A DNA stretch of 46,237 nt, from contig CANQZJ010000013.1 of NCBI GenBank assembly GCA_947628315.1, positions 1 through 46,237 on the forward strand, given 5' to 3'. The notes beneath the pieces were generated by a model. That model searched no databases, was not told where the DNA came from, and worked only from the letters and a program-made list of their open reading frames with translations. Positions 8,849-17,907 of the stretch are shown here, one piece after another (position 1 is the first letter of the stretch; the number at the start of each line of letters is the position of its first letter). This stretch comes from an uncultured Oscillospiraceae bacterium (GTDB taxonomy: Bacteria > Bacillota > Clostridia > Oscillospirales > Oscillospiraceae). The translations under genes and the position numbers were made by a program.

Positions 8849-10336
8849 TCACGCCCAGGGGTTCTCCGTGGGATAGGGCAGGCTCCTGGGCTGGTTCCAG
8901 GCGATGTCCTCCACGCCCAGGAATTTGAACACCTCGAACAGCGCCTTGCCGTAGTGGCCGAAGGCCACCGCGCCGTGGTGGGGGTACCGCTTCTGGATCA
9001 GCACGTGGCGGTAAAACCGGCCCATCTCCGGAATGGCGAAGATGCCGATGCCGCCGAAGGAGCAGGTCTTGACCGGCAGAATCTCGCCCTGGGCGATGTA
9101 GCTGCGGAGATTCCCCTCGCTGTCGCACTGGAGGCGGAAGAAGGTGATGTCGCCGGGGGCGATGTCGCCCTCCAGGGTGCCGCGGGTGAAGTCGGGCTCG
9201 CTGCCCTTTGGCTCCAGCAGACGGTGCTGGATCAGCTGATACTTCACGGCCCGATCCCCGCACAGCTTGCACTCCGGCGTATTGCCGCAGTGGAAGCCCA
9301 TGAAGGTGTCGGTGAGCCGGTAGTCGAACCTGCCGGCGATGTCCCGGTCATAGGTGGACTTGGGCACACTGTTGTTGATGTCCAGCAGGGTCACCGCGTC
9401 GCCGGACACGCAGGCGCCGATGTACTCGCTGAGGGCGCCGTAGATGTCCACCTCGCAGGCCACGGGGATACCCCGGGACGCCAGGCGGGAGTTGACATAA
9501 CACGGCTCAAATCCAAAGGCCTCGGGGAAAGCGGGCCAGCACTTGTCAGCGAAGGCAACATACTTGCGGGCGCCCCTGTGCTGCTCCGCCCAGTCCAGCA
9601 GGGTCAGCTCAAACTGGGCCATCCGGGCGGACAGCTCGGGATAGAATCTGCCCTCCCCCATCTCCCTGGCCATCTCGTCGCAGATACCGGCGATGCGGGG
9701 GTCGCCCTCGTGGGCCTTATAGGCCACCAGCAGATCCAGCTCGGAGTTCTCCTCGATCTCCACGCCGATCTCATACAGGCCCTTGATGGGCGCGTTGCAG
9801 GCGAAGAAGTCCTGGGGCCGGGGGCCGAAGGTGATGATCTTCAGATTCGCCACGCCGATCAGCGCCCGGGCGATGGGCACAAAGTCCGCGATCATCTTCG
9901 CGATGTCCTCGGCGGTGCCCACGGGGTACTCCGGGATGTAAGCCTTGAGATGCCGCATGCCCAGGTTATAAGAGCAGTTCAGCATGCCGCAGTAGGCGTC
10001 GCCCCGGCCGTCGATCAGGTCGCCGTCCCCCTCGGCGGCGGCTGCGTACATCACCGGGCCGTCAAAGTTCCTGGCGATGAGGGTCTCCGGGGTCTCGGGG
10101 CCGAAGTTGCCCAGGAACACCACCAGGGCGTTGCAGCCGGCGTCCTTCACCTCTGCCACGGCCTTGAGCATATCCGCCTCGTTCTCCACGGTGGTCTGGG
10201 CCTCATAGAGGTCTAAACCGCTGCCCTTGCAGGCGGCCACGATGGCGCTTCTTCTCCGCTGAGACAGGGAGATGACAAAGCAGTCGCGGCTGACGGCCAC
10301 AATGCCCAGCTTTACCTCAGGAATGTTATTCCACAT
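8849..10336 (-). CDS. L-fucose/L-arabinose isomerase family protein
   Basis: A 495-residue protein when started at the ATG at 10336 (MWNNIPEVKLGIVAVSRDCF), which has an ideal AAGGAGG about 8 bases upstream. An in-frame ATG seven codons earlier overlaps that site. The sequence shows the aldose-ketose isomerase layout. A Rossmann-like N-terminal half (NALVVFLGNFGPETPETLI) is followed by CEVDIYGALSEY, which supplies the Glu and Asp of the metal site, and a C-terminal domain with PHHGAVAFGHYG, a likely metal-binding His. The true sugar is unknown; many members of this branch are not proven fucose isomerases. It heads a two-gene operon with a CoA-transferase, an unusual pairing. No transporter or kinase for the sugar is nearby. 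Confidence 0.8.
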   Translation of the reverse strand: MWNNIPEVKLGIVAVSRDCFVISLSQRRRSAIVAACKGSGLDLYEAQTTVENEADMLKAVAEVKDAGCNALVVFLGNFGPETPETLIARNFDGPVMYAAAAEGDGDLIDGRGDAYCGMLNCSYNLGMRHLKAYIPEYPVGTAEDIAKMIADFVPIARALIGVANLKIITFGPRPQDFFACNAPIKGLYEIGVEIEENSELDLLVAYKAHEGDPRIAGICDEMAREMGEGRFYPELSARMAQFELTLLDWAEQHRGARKYVAFADKCWPAFPEAFGFEPCYVNSRLASRGIPVACEVDIYGALSEYIGACVSGDAVTLLDINNSVPKSTYDRDIAGRFDYRLTDTFMGFHCGNTPECKLCGDRAVKYQLIQHRLLEPKGSEPDFTRGTLEGDIAPGDITFFRLQCDSEGNLRSYIAQGEILPVKTCSFGGIGIFAIPEMGRFYRHVLIQKRYPHHGAVAFGHYGKALFEVFKFLGVEDIAWNQPRSLPYPTENPWA

Positions 10337-10387
10337 AGCGTTTTCCTCCTTAAACATATCGTTGATGATATCAATGTCATTGCCTTT

Positions 10388-10416
10388 ATTCTATAAAGGA
10401 AAAGGGCAAATGTCAA
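10388..10416 (-). promoter_or_regulatory. Promoter of the isomerase/CoA-transferase operon
   Basis: On the minus strand TTGACA and TAGAAT are spaced by exactly 17 bases, about 50 bases before the start. The leader contains TGATATCA, an 8-bp palindrome at 10367-10374 that could be an operator. Confidence 0.7.
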
Positions 10417-10465
10417 CCGCGGATATCCCTTTTGCGGCAAAGCGCCGCCGCTGTGGACGAACCGC

Positions 10466-10497
10466 AAAAAAGCGGCGGACTTATCAGCCCGCCGCTT
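10466..10497 (-). terminator. Intrinsic terminator of the kinase/solute-binding operon
   Basis: A 9-bp GC stem (10470-10478 with 10489-10497) is followed on the minus strand by six T. It lies 37 bases beyond the stop of the hybrid kinase at 10534. Confidence 0.8.
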
Positions 10498-10533
10498 TCC
10501 GTATCTTGGGAAGCAAAAAAGAAGTGGGAGTTA

Positions 10534-13500
10534 TTACTCTCCGTGGAATATCTCCCGCAGGAGGGCCATCATCCTGTCCATGTCGATGGGCTTGGCCAGA
10601 TGGCCGTTCATCCCCGCCTCCATGGCCCGCGCCCGATCCTCCTCAAAGGCGTTGGCGGTCATGGCGATGATGGGGACCCCCGCCAGGGCGGGGTCGTCCA
10701 TGGCACGGATGGCCCGGGTGGCGGCATAGCCGTCCATAATGGGCATCTGGATGTCCATCAGAACCAGGTTGTAGTACCCCGGCAGAGACCGCCCGACCAT
10801 GTTACAGGCCTCCTGCCCGTTCTCGGCGCACTCCACCAGGAAACCGGCCTCCTGCAGCAGTTCGGCGGCGATCTCCCGGTTCAGCTCGTTGTCCTCCACC
10901 AGCAGGATCCGTTTGCCCGCGAAATCGTCCCCGCCCTCGGGAACGGCGGCCGTCTTCGCGGAGGGCGCCTCCGCGCTGAGCCCCAGGCTGCGCTCCAGGG
11001 TGTGGTGGAGGTCGGAGGCGAACAGGGGCTTGCTGATGAAGCCGGTGACCCCGGCGGCCCGGGCCTCCTGCTCGATGTCCGTCCAGTCATAGGCGGACAT
11101 GAGGATGATGGGGGAATCGTGCCCCACGATCCTGCGGATCTGCCGGACAGTCTCGATGCCGCTGAGCTCTGGCATGGACCAGTCCACGATATATACCTCG
11201 AAGGGGTCGGCCAGATCCACGGCTTCGGTGGTGCGGGCGATGGCCTCCCGGCCGGACAGGGCCCACTCCGCCCGCATACCGATCTCCCGCAGCATCTTGG
11301 ACACGCTCTGGCAGCAGACCATGTCGTCGTCCACCACCAGGCCCCGGAAGCCCTTCAGCTCCGCGATGGGGCCCATCTCCTGGCGGGCGGCGGAGAGGCG
11401 CAGCTCCAGGTTCACGGTGAAGGTAGTGCCCTTCCCCTGCTCGCTCTCCACAGAGATGGTGCCGCCCATCATGTCCACGATGTTCTTGGTGATGGCCATG
11501 CCCAGGCCGGTGCCCTGGATGCCGCTGACGGTGGAGGTCTGTTCCCGGGTGAAGGGGTCGAACACGGTCTTGGCGAACTCCGGGCTCATGCCGATGCCGG
11601 TGTCGCTGACCCGGAACTCATAGAGGCCCCGCTTGGGGGATCGGGAGGGCTTCTGGGTGACCCGGACGGCCACCGTGCCCCCCGCGGGGGTGAATTTGAT
11701 GGCGTTGGAGGTCAGGTTCAGCAGGATCTGGTTCAGCCGCAGCTTGTCGCAGTAGACCTTCTCGTCGGTGACGTCCACGGTGTCGATGAACAGCTCCATG
11801 TGCTTGGCGTGGACGTCGGACTGGATGATGTTCCTGAGCCCCTGGAGGATGTCCGCCAGATCCTCGGGCCGCTCGTTGATGGTGACCTTGCCTGACTCGA
11901 TGCGGCTCATGTCCAGCACATCGTTGATGAGAGAGAGCAGATGGTTGGACGCCTGAGCGATCTTGGCCAGATAGTCCCGGGCCCGCTCCTTGTTGTCCAG
12001 GTGGGTGGTGGTCAGGGCGGTGTAGCCGATGATGGCGTTCATGGGGGTGCGGATGTCGTGGGACATATTGTTGAGGAAAGTGGTCTTGGCCCGGTTGGCG
12101 GCGTCCGCCGCCTGGAGGGCCCGGGACAGCTCCTCCGTCTTGGCCTCCAGTTCCCCGGTGGCCAGGGCGATCTTCTTTTTCAGCTGCCGCTGGTTGCGGG
12201 TCCGCACCGCCAGCATGGCCAGGGCGAAGAGGAGCATCAGGACCAGAAACACGCCCAGCACGCTGTAGATCGGGTTTTTGTACAGAAAGGCCACCAGGCT
12301 GACGCTGTCATCCCGCCCGGCGTCGACCTCCCGGGACAGGATGGCATCCAGCTCCGCCCCGGAAATGCTGTCCGCCCCCTTGTCCAGCAGGGAGAGCAGG
12401 TAGCGCCCGCCGTGGACGCCCTCCCCCACGGCGAAGGACAGGGAGGTCTCCCCGATGACCACGGAGGCCAGCCGGTTCTGCTCGTCCCGCTGGGCGTACC
12501 ACTCGGCGGTGTAGGCATAGAGGATGGTGGCGTCCGCGTCGCCGTTCAGCACCGCCCTGACACACTCCCGCGAGGTGGGATACCGGAGCAGGGCCTCCTC
12601 CGGGTACCGGCTGGCGATGTAGCTGTTGATGGCCTCCGCCCGCTCCATCACCGCCAGGTGCTTGGCCGTCCCGGAAAAGCCGTCCAGAGCCAGGCGGGCG
12701 AAGTTGGTCTGGAAGTAGGGCACCGTGATCTTGTAGCCTTCCTCCTCCGCCAGATAATAGTCGCCGGTGAAGTCCAGCACCACATCGGCCTCGCCCGCCG
12801 CGCGCATGGCGTAGTACTCCTCCCGATCCTTCACGGGGACGAACTCATAGCTGAGCCCCAGCCGCTGGGCCAGAACGTCGAAAATGGCGGGCAGGATACC
12901 CTTGGCCTCCCCGTCCTCGAAGTAGCAGTAGGGGGGGCGGTCCGGGTTGAACAGCAGCCGCAGGGGCCGGCCGGAGGCGCGGTGCTCCTCCAGGTAGGCC
13001 CGCTCCCCGGCGTTCATGATGATGGCGCCGTCCTGGTCGGTGGCGTAATAGGTCTCGTGAAGGGTGTCCCGCCAGTTGGGGGCGTGGAGATCCATCTCGT
13101 TGATGGCCTCGTCGATCCGATCCATCAGGTCGGCGCGGTCCTTCCGGGTGCAGATGTAGAAGGGGCTGGCGTCGAAGGACTCCAGCAGCCACTCGTTTTC
13201 CAGCAGCCGCAGGCTGCCGGTGACGGCGGCGTCCACCTCCCCCGCCTGGAGGGCGGCGGAGAGCTTGTCCTGGCCGGCGAAGTACACCGGTCGGAAGGAG
13301 AAGCCGTGTTCGGAGGCGAACTGCTCAAAATTTGCGTTTTTGGAGTTGCCCTCCAGCATCCCCACGGCGATGCCGTCGTAGGTGGCGTAGTCCCCCTCCA
13401 CGATGTCCTGGTTCCCGGCCTTTACGGTGAAGATGGTGGAATTGACGCCGATGGACTGGTCGGAGAACAGGAACTCCTCCTCCCGCTCAGGCGTTTTGGA

Positions 13501-13803
13501 CACGGAGGTGACGATATCCACTTCGCCGCTCCGCAGCATATCCAGGGCCTCGGCGTAGGAGCGGTCGTACCCCACATATTCATAGGACCAGCCGCCGTGG
13601 ATGGCCAGGCGCTGGAGGAACTCGTAGCCGTAGCCGCTCCGGCGGCCGTCTTCCTCTATGACATGGTACCCCGAGAAGGCGAAAAAGCCCACCCGAAGGA
13701 CCTCCGGCCGATCCGCTGCCGGCCCCGCGGCCCGGACAGCGAGGCATAACGGCGTCAACAGCAGCGCACACAGCGCGAAGCACAGCAGGCGAACCCTTTT
13801 CAT
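10534..13803 (-). CDS. Hybrid sensor histidine kinase with two periplasmic-binding sensor domains and two receivers
   Basis: The start at 13803 is set by GGAGGAGGG about 8 bases upstream and by the signal peptide that follows (MKRVRLLCFALCALLL); the frame stays open 26 codons further but without support. The protein is 1,089 residues. Two tandem solute-binding family 3-like domains lie at about 35-260 and 295-500. A membrane segment is near 515-540. HisKA carries NNMSHDIRTPMNAIIGY near 580, and the ATPase shows NLTSNAIKFTPAGG and GTGLGMAITKN. REC1 has its Asp in YIVDWSMPE and REC2 in LVLMDIQMP near the end. It should sense small molecules such as amino acids outside the cell. It shares an operon with a solute-binding lipoprotein and a second hybrid kinase. 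No DNA-binding response regulator is adjacent, so the output partner is not obvious. Confidence 0.9.
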   Translation of the reverse strand: MKRVRLLCFALCALLLTPLCLAVRAAGPAADRPEVLRVGFFAFSGYHVIEEDGRRSGYGYEFLQRLAIHGGWSYEYVGYDRSYAEALDMLRSGEVDIVTSVSKTPEREEEFLFSDQSIGVNSTIFTVKAGNQDIVEGDYATYDGIAVGMLEGNSKNANFEQFASEHGFSFRPVYFAGQDKLSAALQAGEVDAAVTGSLRLLENEWLLESFDASPFYICTRKDRADLMDRIDEAINEMDLHAPNWRDTLHETYYATDQDGAIIMNAGERAYLEEHRASGRPLRLLFNPDRPPYCYFEDGEAKGILPAIFDVLAQRLGLSYEFVPVKDREEYYAMRAAGEADVVLDFTGDYYLAEEEGYKITVPYFQTNFARLALDGFSGTAKHLAVMERAEAINSYIASRYPEEALLRYPTSRECVRAVLNGDADATILYAYTAEWYAQRDEQNRLASVVIGETSLSFAVGEGVHGGRYLLSLLDKGADSISGAELDAILSREVDAGRDDSVSLVAFLYKNPIYSVLGVFLVLMLLFALAMLAVRTRNQRQLKKKIALATGELEAKTEELSRALQAADAANRAKTTFLNNMSHDIRTPMNAIIGYTALTTTHLDNKERARDYLAKIAQASNHLLSLINDVLDMSRIESGKVTINERPEDLADILQGLRNIIQSDVHAKHMELFIDTVDVTDEKVYCDKLRLNQILLNLTSNAIKFTPAGGTVAVRVTQKPSRSPKRGLYEFRVSDTGIGMSPEFAKTVFDPFTREQTSTVSGIQGTGLGMAITKNIVDMMGGTISVESEQGKGTTFTVNLELRLSAARQEMGPIAELKGFRGLVVDDDMVCCQSVSKMLREIGMRAEWALSGREAIARTTEAVDLADPFEVYIVDWSMPELSGIETVRQIRRIVGHDSPIILMSAYDWTDIEQEARAAGVTGFISKPLFASDLHHTLERSLGLSAEAPSAKTAAVPEGGDDFAGKRILLVEDNELNREIAAELLQEAGFLVECAENGQEACNMVGRSLPGYYNLVLMDIQMPIMDGYAATRAIRAMDDPALAGVPIIAMTANAFEEDRARAMEAGMNGHLAKPIDMDRMMALLREIFHGE

Positions 13804-13887
13804 AGAATATACCCTCCTCCGGATCGGCGGCGCATCCTTTGCAAAAATGCTCCGCGCGTCCACATCCACGCATAAATCCAATTATAC

Positions 13888-15159
13888 TTATCCATTTTCC
13901 GTCCGCGACAGGCGCGAATCGTCCATCATCTTCACGCAGCCCTTCACGTCTGTCTCCCCCCGGAACATGCTGTTCAGGGCCGCCGCCACATCGTCGCCGC
14001 TGTAACCCTCGATCCGGGTGGCGGCGGTGGACACCCGCTCTTTGGCCGCAATAGAGGCGGCGGCGTCGGTGACCATCTGGGACTGGATGTTGGTGGTCTG
14101 CCCCTTGAAGCAGCTCACGGTGGGGATGCCCGCAAAGGCGGCGTTGTAGTTCTCCGGCTGGGCGCAGAAGGCCAGGAAGTCCAGAGCGGCCTCCACCTGC
14201 GCCCCGTTCCTGTTGACCATCATCATGTTCAGGTTGCCGCCCTCATAGGTGCCCCCCTCCGCCGTGTTCAGAAACGCGGGCATGAGGGCGAAGTCGTCCA
14301 CGGTATACTTCCCGCCCTCCTCCAGGTCGGTATAGAACCAGGTGTCCCAGATAAAGGTCATCACCGCCTTGCCGGAGGCGAGAGTGGAGCTGATGTCCGA
14401 CCAGCCGGTGTTCAGGTAGCGGTCGCCGAACCAGCCCCTGCCGGCCGCGTCGGCGATCCACTGGATCAAATCGGTCACCGCGGGGATGTCGGCGTAGGCG
14501 ATCTCATGGTCGTTCAGCTTCTCCAGCGTGGAGGGATCGTCGGCAAAGATGGGATCCAGCCCGAACTGAGCCATCCAGCTGCAGCCGTCGGCGGGCCAGC
14601 AGATGGGCGTGTAGCCGATCTCCGCCAGGGCCTGGCAGAGGGTGTCGAATTCCGCCTGGGTGGCGGCGGCCTTCAGCCCCAGGCTGTCCAGCAGGGTCTT
14701 GTTGTAATAGCAGCCGGACACGGAGCTCTCCCAGAAGGGCAGGCCCAGCAGATTGCCGTCGCTGTCCGTGCAGTAGGCCCGGGCGCTGTCGGTCAGATCG
14801 TCCACCCACGCCTGGTCGTTGAGATACCGAAAGTCGGCGGCCACGTCAAAGCGGTTCAGATCCGCGTTGTGGAAGTGCATGAACACATCCGGGCCCTTCC
14901 CCTCCTGGAACAGCCGGACGGCCTCCGCCTCGTACTCGCTGTCCTCGGGGTCGATGATCTTCACCTCATTGCCGGTGGCGGTCTCGTACCGCTCAAAAAT
15001 GCGGGTCATATAGGTCTTCCCCAGATCGCTCCGCTTGCCCAGGACGGTCAGGGTCAGATGGCTGTCCCCGGACTTCTGGCCCCCGCAGGAGGCGAGCAGC
15101 ACCGCGGCGCTCAGGGCCAGGGCAAGTATGGAAAACAGGCGCGTCCTTTTCCGTCTCAT
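13888..15159 (-). CDS. Extracellular solute-binding lipoprotein (sugar type, family 1)
   Basis: A 423-residue lipoprotein. The signal ends LLASC, with the lipid-bearing Cys25 followed by GGQKSG. The mature part has the family 1 binding-protein layout: an N-terminal alpha/beta lobe (TLTVLGKRSDLG, GPDVFMHFH), a hinge region and late segments such as KAVMTFIWDTWFY and AAFAGIPTV. Such proteins normally feed an ABC importer, usually for oligosaccharides. Here no permease or ATPase is in the operon. The ATG overlaps the stop of the upstream hybrid kinase (ATGA at 15156-15159), and another hybrid kinase follows 84 bases later. The context suggests it presents a ligand to one or both kinases rather than to a transporter (inference). 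Confidence 0.88.
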   Translation of the reverse strand: MRRKRTRLFSILALALSAAVLLASCGGQKSGDSHLTLTVLGKRSDLGKTYMTRIFERYETATGNEVKIIDPEDSEYEAEAVRLFQEGKGPDVFMHFHNADLNRFDVAADFRYLNDQAWVDDLTDSARAYCTDSDGNLLGLPFWESSVSGCYYNKTLLDSLGLKAAATQAEFDTLCQALAEIGYTPICWPADGCSWMAQFGLDPIFADDPSTLEKLNDHEIAYADIPAVTDLIQWIADAAGRGWFGDRYLNTGWSDISSTLASGKAVMTFIWDTWFYTDLEEGGKYTVDDFALMPAFLNTAEGGTYEGGNLNMMMVNRNGAQVEAALDFLAFCAQPENYNAAFAGIPTVSCFKGQTTNIQSQMVTDAAASIAAKERVSTAATRIEGYSGDDVAAALNSMFRGETDVKGCVKMMDDSRLSRTENG

Positions 15160-17684
15160 TGCTCTCCCCTCCCCAGCAGGCGGCCCACCGTCTCCCGCAC
15201 GGCGGCCATGTCGATGGGTTTGGCCAGATGGCCGTCCATCCCGGCGTCCAGGGCGCTCTTCACGTCCTCGGCAAAGGTGTTGGCCGTCATGGCCACGATG
15301 GGGATGGTCTTCGCCTCGGGATGATCGCAGGCCCGGATGGCCCGGGCGGCCTCGTAGCCGTTCATCACCGGCATCTGCACGTCCATAAAGATCATATCGT
15401 AGTGCCCAGGCTCGGAGTGCTGGAACAGCTCAAGGGCCTGCCGGCCGTCCGCCGCCACCTCGCACCGGGCGCCCTCCATGTCCAGCAGCTCGGTGAGGAT
15501 CTCGGCGTTCAGCTCGTTGTCCTCCGCCACCAGGAACAGGCGGCCCCGCATCACGTCCCCGGCGTCGGCCCCGGGGGCGGCGCCGGCACGGGGCTCCTCC
15601 CCCGCCGCGTCCTGCTCCGGGAGGGCGAAGGACAGCTCCACCGTAAAGGTGCTGCCCTGCCCCGGCGCGCTCTCCACCTGGATGACGCCGCCCATCAGAT
15701 CCACCAGGTTCTTGGTGATGGCCATGCCCAGGCCGGTGCCCTGGATCTTGTTGGTCACCGAGTTGATCTCCCGGCTGAAGGGGACGAATATCTGCTTTTG
15801 GTACTCCTCGCTCATGCCGATGCCGTCGTCCCGGACGGTGAAGCGCAGCTTGGCGTACTGCGGGGCGCTCTGGGGCAGCTCCTCCACCAGGAACTGGATA
15901 TTGCCCCCCTCCGGGGTGTACTTGATGGCATTGGAGAGCAGGTTGATGAGGATCTGGTTCAGGCGGAGCTTGTCGCCCATCAGGTACTCCGGGGGCGTCC
16001 CCTCCACCCGAACGGTGAAGCTCTGCTCCCTGGCCCTGGCCTGGGGCAGCAGGATGATGTTCAGCTCCTCCATCAGCTCAGGCAGGCTGAACCGCTCCAC
16101 ATTCAGGGAGGTCTTGCCGCTCTCGATCTTGCTCATGTCCAGCACGTCGTTGATGAGGGAGAGCAGATGGCGGCTGGAGGCGGTGATCTTCCTGGCGTGC
16201 TCACGCACCCTGTCGGGCCGGTCCGCGTCCTTCTCCAGCAGCACGGCAAAGCCCACGATGGCGTTCATGGGGGTGCGGATGTCGTGGGACATATTGGACA
16301 GGAAATTGCTCTTGGCCTCGTTGGCGCTGCGGGCGGCGTCCAGGGCCTCCTGGAGCTTCTGGTTCATCTGCCGCTCCAGGGTGCGGTCAGACAGCACCAC
16401 GATGAACTTCTCCACCTGCCGGATGCTCATGCGGTATACCGTCATCCGGTACCAGCGGCGCTCCCCGGTGGTCTGGTGCATGTACTCGCACTCCCGGTAC
16501 ATATTCCCCCCCAGGGGGATGGCGTCCAGCTCGCTCTTGGGGATCACCACGTCGTAGTCCACGGCGCACTTCTCCATCACCCGGATCTCCCTCCGGGCCT
16601 CCTCCACCGGCACGCCCAGCAGCCGCTCAATGTTGGGGCTGACGTATTCCGCCCGCTCCCTCTCCTTGTCCAGCATCAAAAAGATGTCGTCCACGTTGTT
16701 GGACAGCACATCGAACATCAGCTCCCGGTACTCCAGCTCCGTCCGGCTCCGGCGGAACTGGCTGCGGCTGCGCAGGATCAGCAGGGTGACCACCACCGTC
16801 CCCACCAGCAGGAAGATGGCGGCCAGGCCGTAGATGGTGGTGTGCTGAACCGACAGGAAGCCGGCGCTCACCGCGCTCTGGGGCACCGCGCTGAGCAGGA
16901 TATACCCCTGATAGCCCACAGGCTGGTACAGGATGCAGCAGTTCTCCCCGCCGATCCTGCACTGGAGCAGCCCGGAGGCGCCCCGCTCCCAGTCGCTCTG
17001 GAGGGCCGCCAGCTCCGCCCCGTCCAGGTCGGAAGCGGCCCGCAGATAGGCCAGATAGTCGGCGAACACATTGCCGCCGGTCTGGGTGGAGAGCAGCACC
17101 TTTCCGTCGCTGCCGATGATGAAGCACCTGGCCTTGCCGGAAAAGGCGTCCACTTTCAAAGAGTCCACCAGATCGGCGTTGGTGTAGCTGACCGCCACCG
17201 CCTCATAGGCGAAGCCCCGGTAATTTCCCGGCGACGCCGGCGCGGCGAACACGGTGACCTCCTGCCCGTCCGGCTGGGTCTCCCCCGCCATCACGCGCCC
17301 GCCCCGGGCCAGATCCTCCCGGACACCCTCCAGCGCCATGGTCCCCCGGTCGCCGTCCAGAGTCATGCAGGAGCCGTCCCCGGCGAGGAGATAGAACTTG
17401 GAAAAGCCCCAGTAGTCCCGCTCCTCCTCCAGAAAGGCTGCGGCCTCGCCGTCCTCCCCGCGGGCGAGGCAGTCCTCCCAGTCCCGCAGGAGGCCCCAGT
17501 TCCGCTCCACAAATGCGCCGAACGCGCGGTTCACCTGGCCGTAGATCTCCTGGAGATGGCCGGTGCTGTCCTCATAGATGCGCTGGGAGATGAACCGGAA
17601 ATAGACGGTGCCGATCACCGCCACCGCCGCGGCCGCGGCGCAGATCAGTGCCGCCGCCACCAGCTTGACAGGCCGCTTTTTCAT
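15156..17684 (-). CDS. Hybrid sensor histidine kinase with extracellular sensor, PAS and one receiver
   Basis: An 842-residue kinase; the ATG at 17684 (MKKRPVKLV) has AAGGAGGGG just upstream, while the frame extends seven codons more. TM1 is at about residues 7-28, an extracytoplasmic sensor fills about 30-280, and TM2 is near 285-305 (IFLLVGTVVVTLLIL). A PAS-like domain at about 330-440 contains YVSPNIERLLG. HisKA has SNMSHDIRTPMNAIVGF near 470. The ATPase shows NLLSNAIKYTPEGG and GTGLGMAITKN, and a single C-terminal REC has EDNELN and the phosphoacceptor in MIFMDVQMP. It is the first gene of the three-gene minus-strand operon and overlaps the solute-binding lipoprotein. It has one receiver, whereas its operon partner has two. 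Confidence 0.9.
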   Translation of the reverse strand: MKKRPVKLVAAALICAAAAAVAVIGTVYFRFISQRIYEDSTGHLQEIYGQVNRAFGAFVERNWGLLRDWEDCLARGEDGEAAAFLEEERDYWGFSKFYLLAGDGSCMTLDGDRGTMALEGVREDLARGGRVMAGETQPDGQEVTVFAAPASPGNYRGFAYEAVAVSYTNADLVDSLKVDAFSGKARCFIIGSDGKVLLSTQTGGNVFADYLAYLRAASDLDGAELAALQSDWERGASGLLQCRIGGENCCILYQPVGYQGYILLSAVPQSAVSAGFLSVQHTTIYGLAAIFLLVGTVVVTLLILRSRSQFRRSRTELEYRELMFDVLSNNVDDIFLMLDKERERAEYVSPNIERLLGVPVEEARREIRVMEKCAVDYDVVIPKSELDAIPLGGNMYRECEYMHQTTGERRWYRMTVYRMSIRQVEKFIVVLSDRTLERQMNQKLQEALDAARSANEAKSNFLSNMSHDIRTPMNAIVGFAVLLEKDADRPDRVREHARKITASSRHLLSLINDVLDMSKIESGKTSLNVERFSLPELMEELNIILLPQARAREQSFTVRVEGTPPEYLMGDKLRLNQILINLLSNAIKYTPEGGNIQFLVEELPQSAPQYAKLRFTVRDDGIGMSEEYQKQIFVPFSREINSVTNKIQGTGLGMAITKNLVDLMGGVIQVESAPGQGSTFTVELSFALPEQDAAGEEPRAGAAPGADAGDVMRGRLFLVAEDNELNAEILTELLDMEGARCEVAADGRQALELFQHSEPGHYDMIFMDVQMPVMNGYEAARAIRACDHPEAKTIPIVAMTANTFAEDVKSALDAGMDGHLAKPIDMAAVRETVGRLLGRGEQ

Positions 17685-17721
17685 TTCCACCCCTCCTTCG
17701 CGCACAGGGTATATTTTTTAG

Positions 17722-17750
17722 ATTTTACCACAGTACGGACGGAAAATCAA
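17722..17750 (-). promoter_or_regulatory. Promoter of the kinase / solute-binding protein / kinase operon
   Basis: On the minus strand TTGATT and TAAAAT are separated by 17 bases, about 38 bases before the start at 17684. Confidence 0.6.
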
Positions 17751-17771
17751 TCACCGCTTCCCCCATCCCGC

Positions 17772-17804
17772 AAAAAGGCCCCGTGACCGCAGTCACGGGG
17801 CCTT
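17772..17804 (-). terminator. Intrinsic terminator after prepilin peptidase and small ORF
   Basis: A perfect 13-bp stem (17775-17787 with 17792-17804) has a 4-base loop and, on the minus strand, a run of five T. It starts only a few bases after the stop of the 23-codon ORF. Confidence 0.85.
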
Positions 17805-17812
17805 ATGCGCCT

Positions 17813-17884
17813 TTACGGCTGGTATTCAAAGAAGATGATGATGGCGGACACGTCTACCTCAACGCCCAATTTTCTGTGCCACAC
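17813..17884 (-). CDS. Possible 23-residue small protein
   Basis: A short frame starts at a GTG at 17884, with AAGGAGGGAGA directly before it, and ends at TAA about 9 bases before the terminator stem. The peptide would begin MWHRKLGVEVDVSAIIIFF and end EYQP. It lies 23 bases after the prepilin peptidase stop, inside the same predicted transcript. No family is recognised. The good ribosome binding site and the snug fit before the terminator are the only support; the frame could be chance. Confidence 0.35.
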   Translation of the reverse strand: MWHRKLGVEVDVSAIIIFFEYQP

Positions 17885-17907
17885 TCTCCCTCCTTTACCC
17901 GTCCGCC

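Noticed and set aside
15159-17786. An 875-codon plus-strand frame opposite the hybrid kinase
   Set aside because: It is a shadow of the kinase gene; the product is rich in His, Gly and Val repeats without any fold signature. Similar shadows at 3477-6482 and 11941-13749 were dropped for the same reason.
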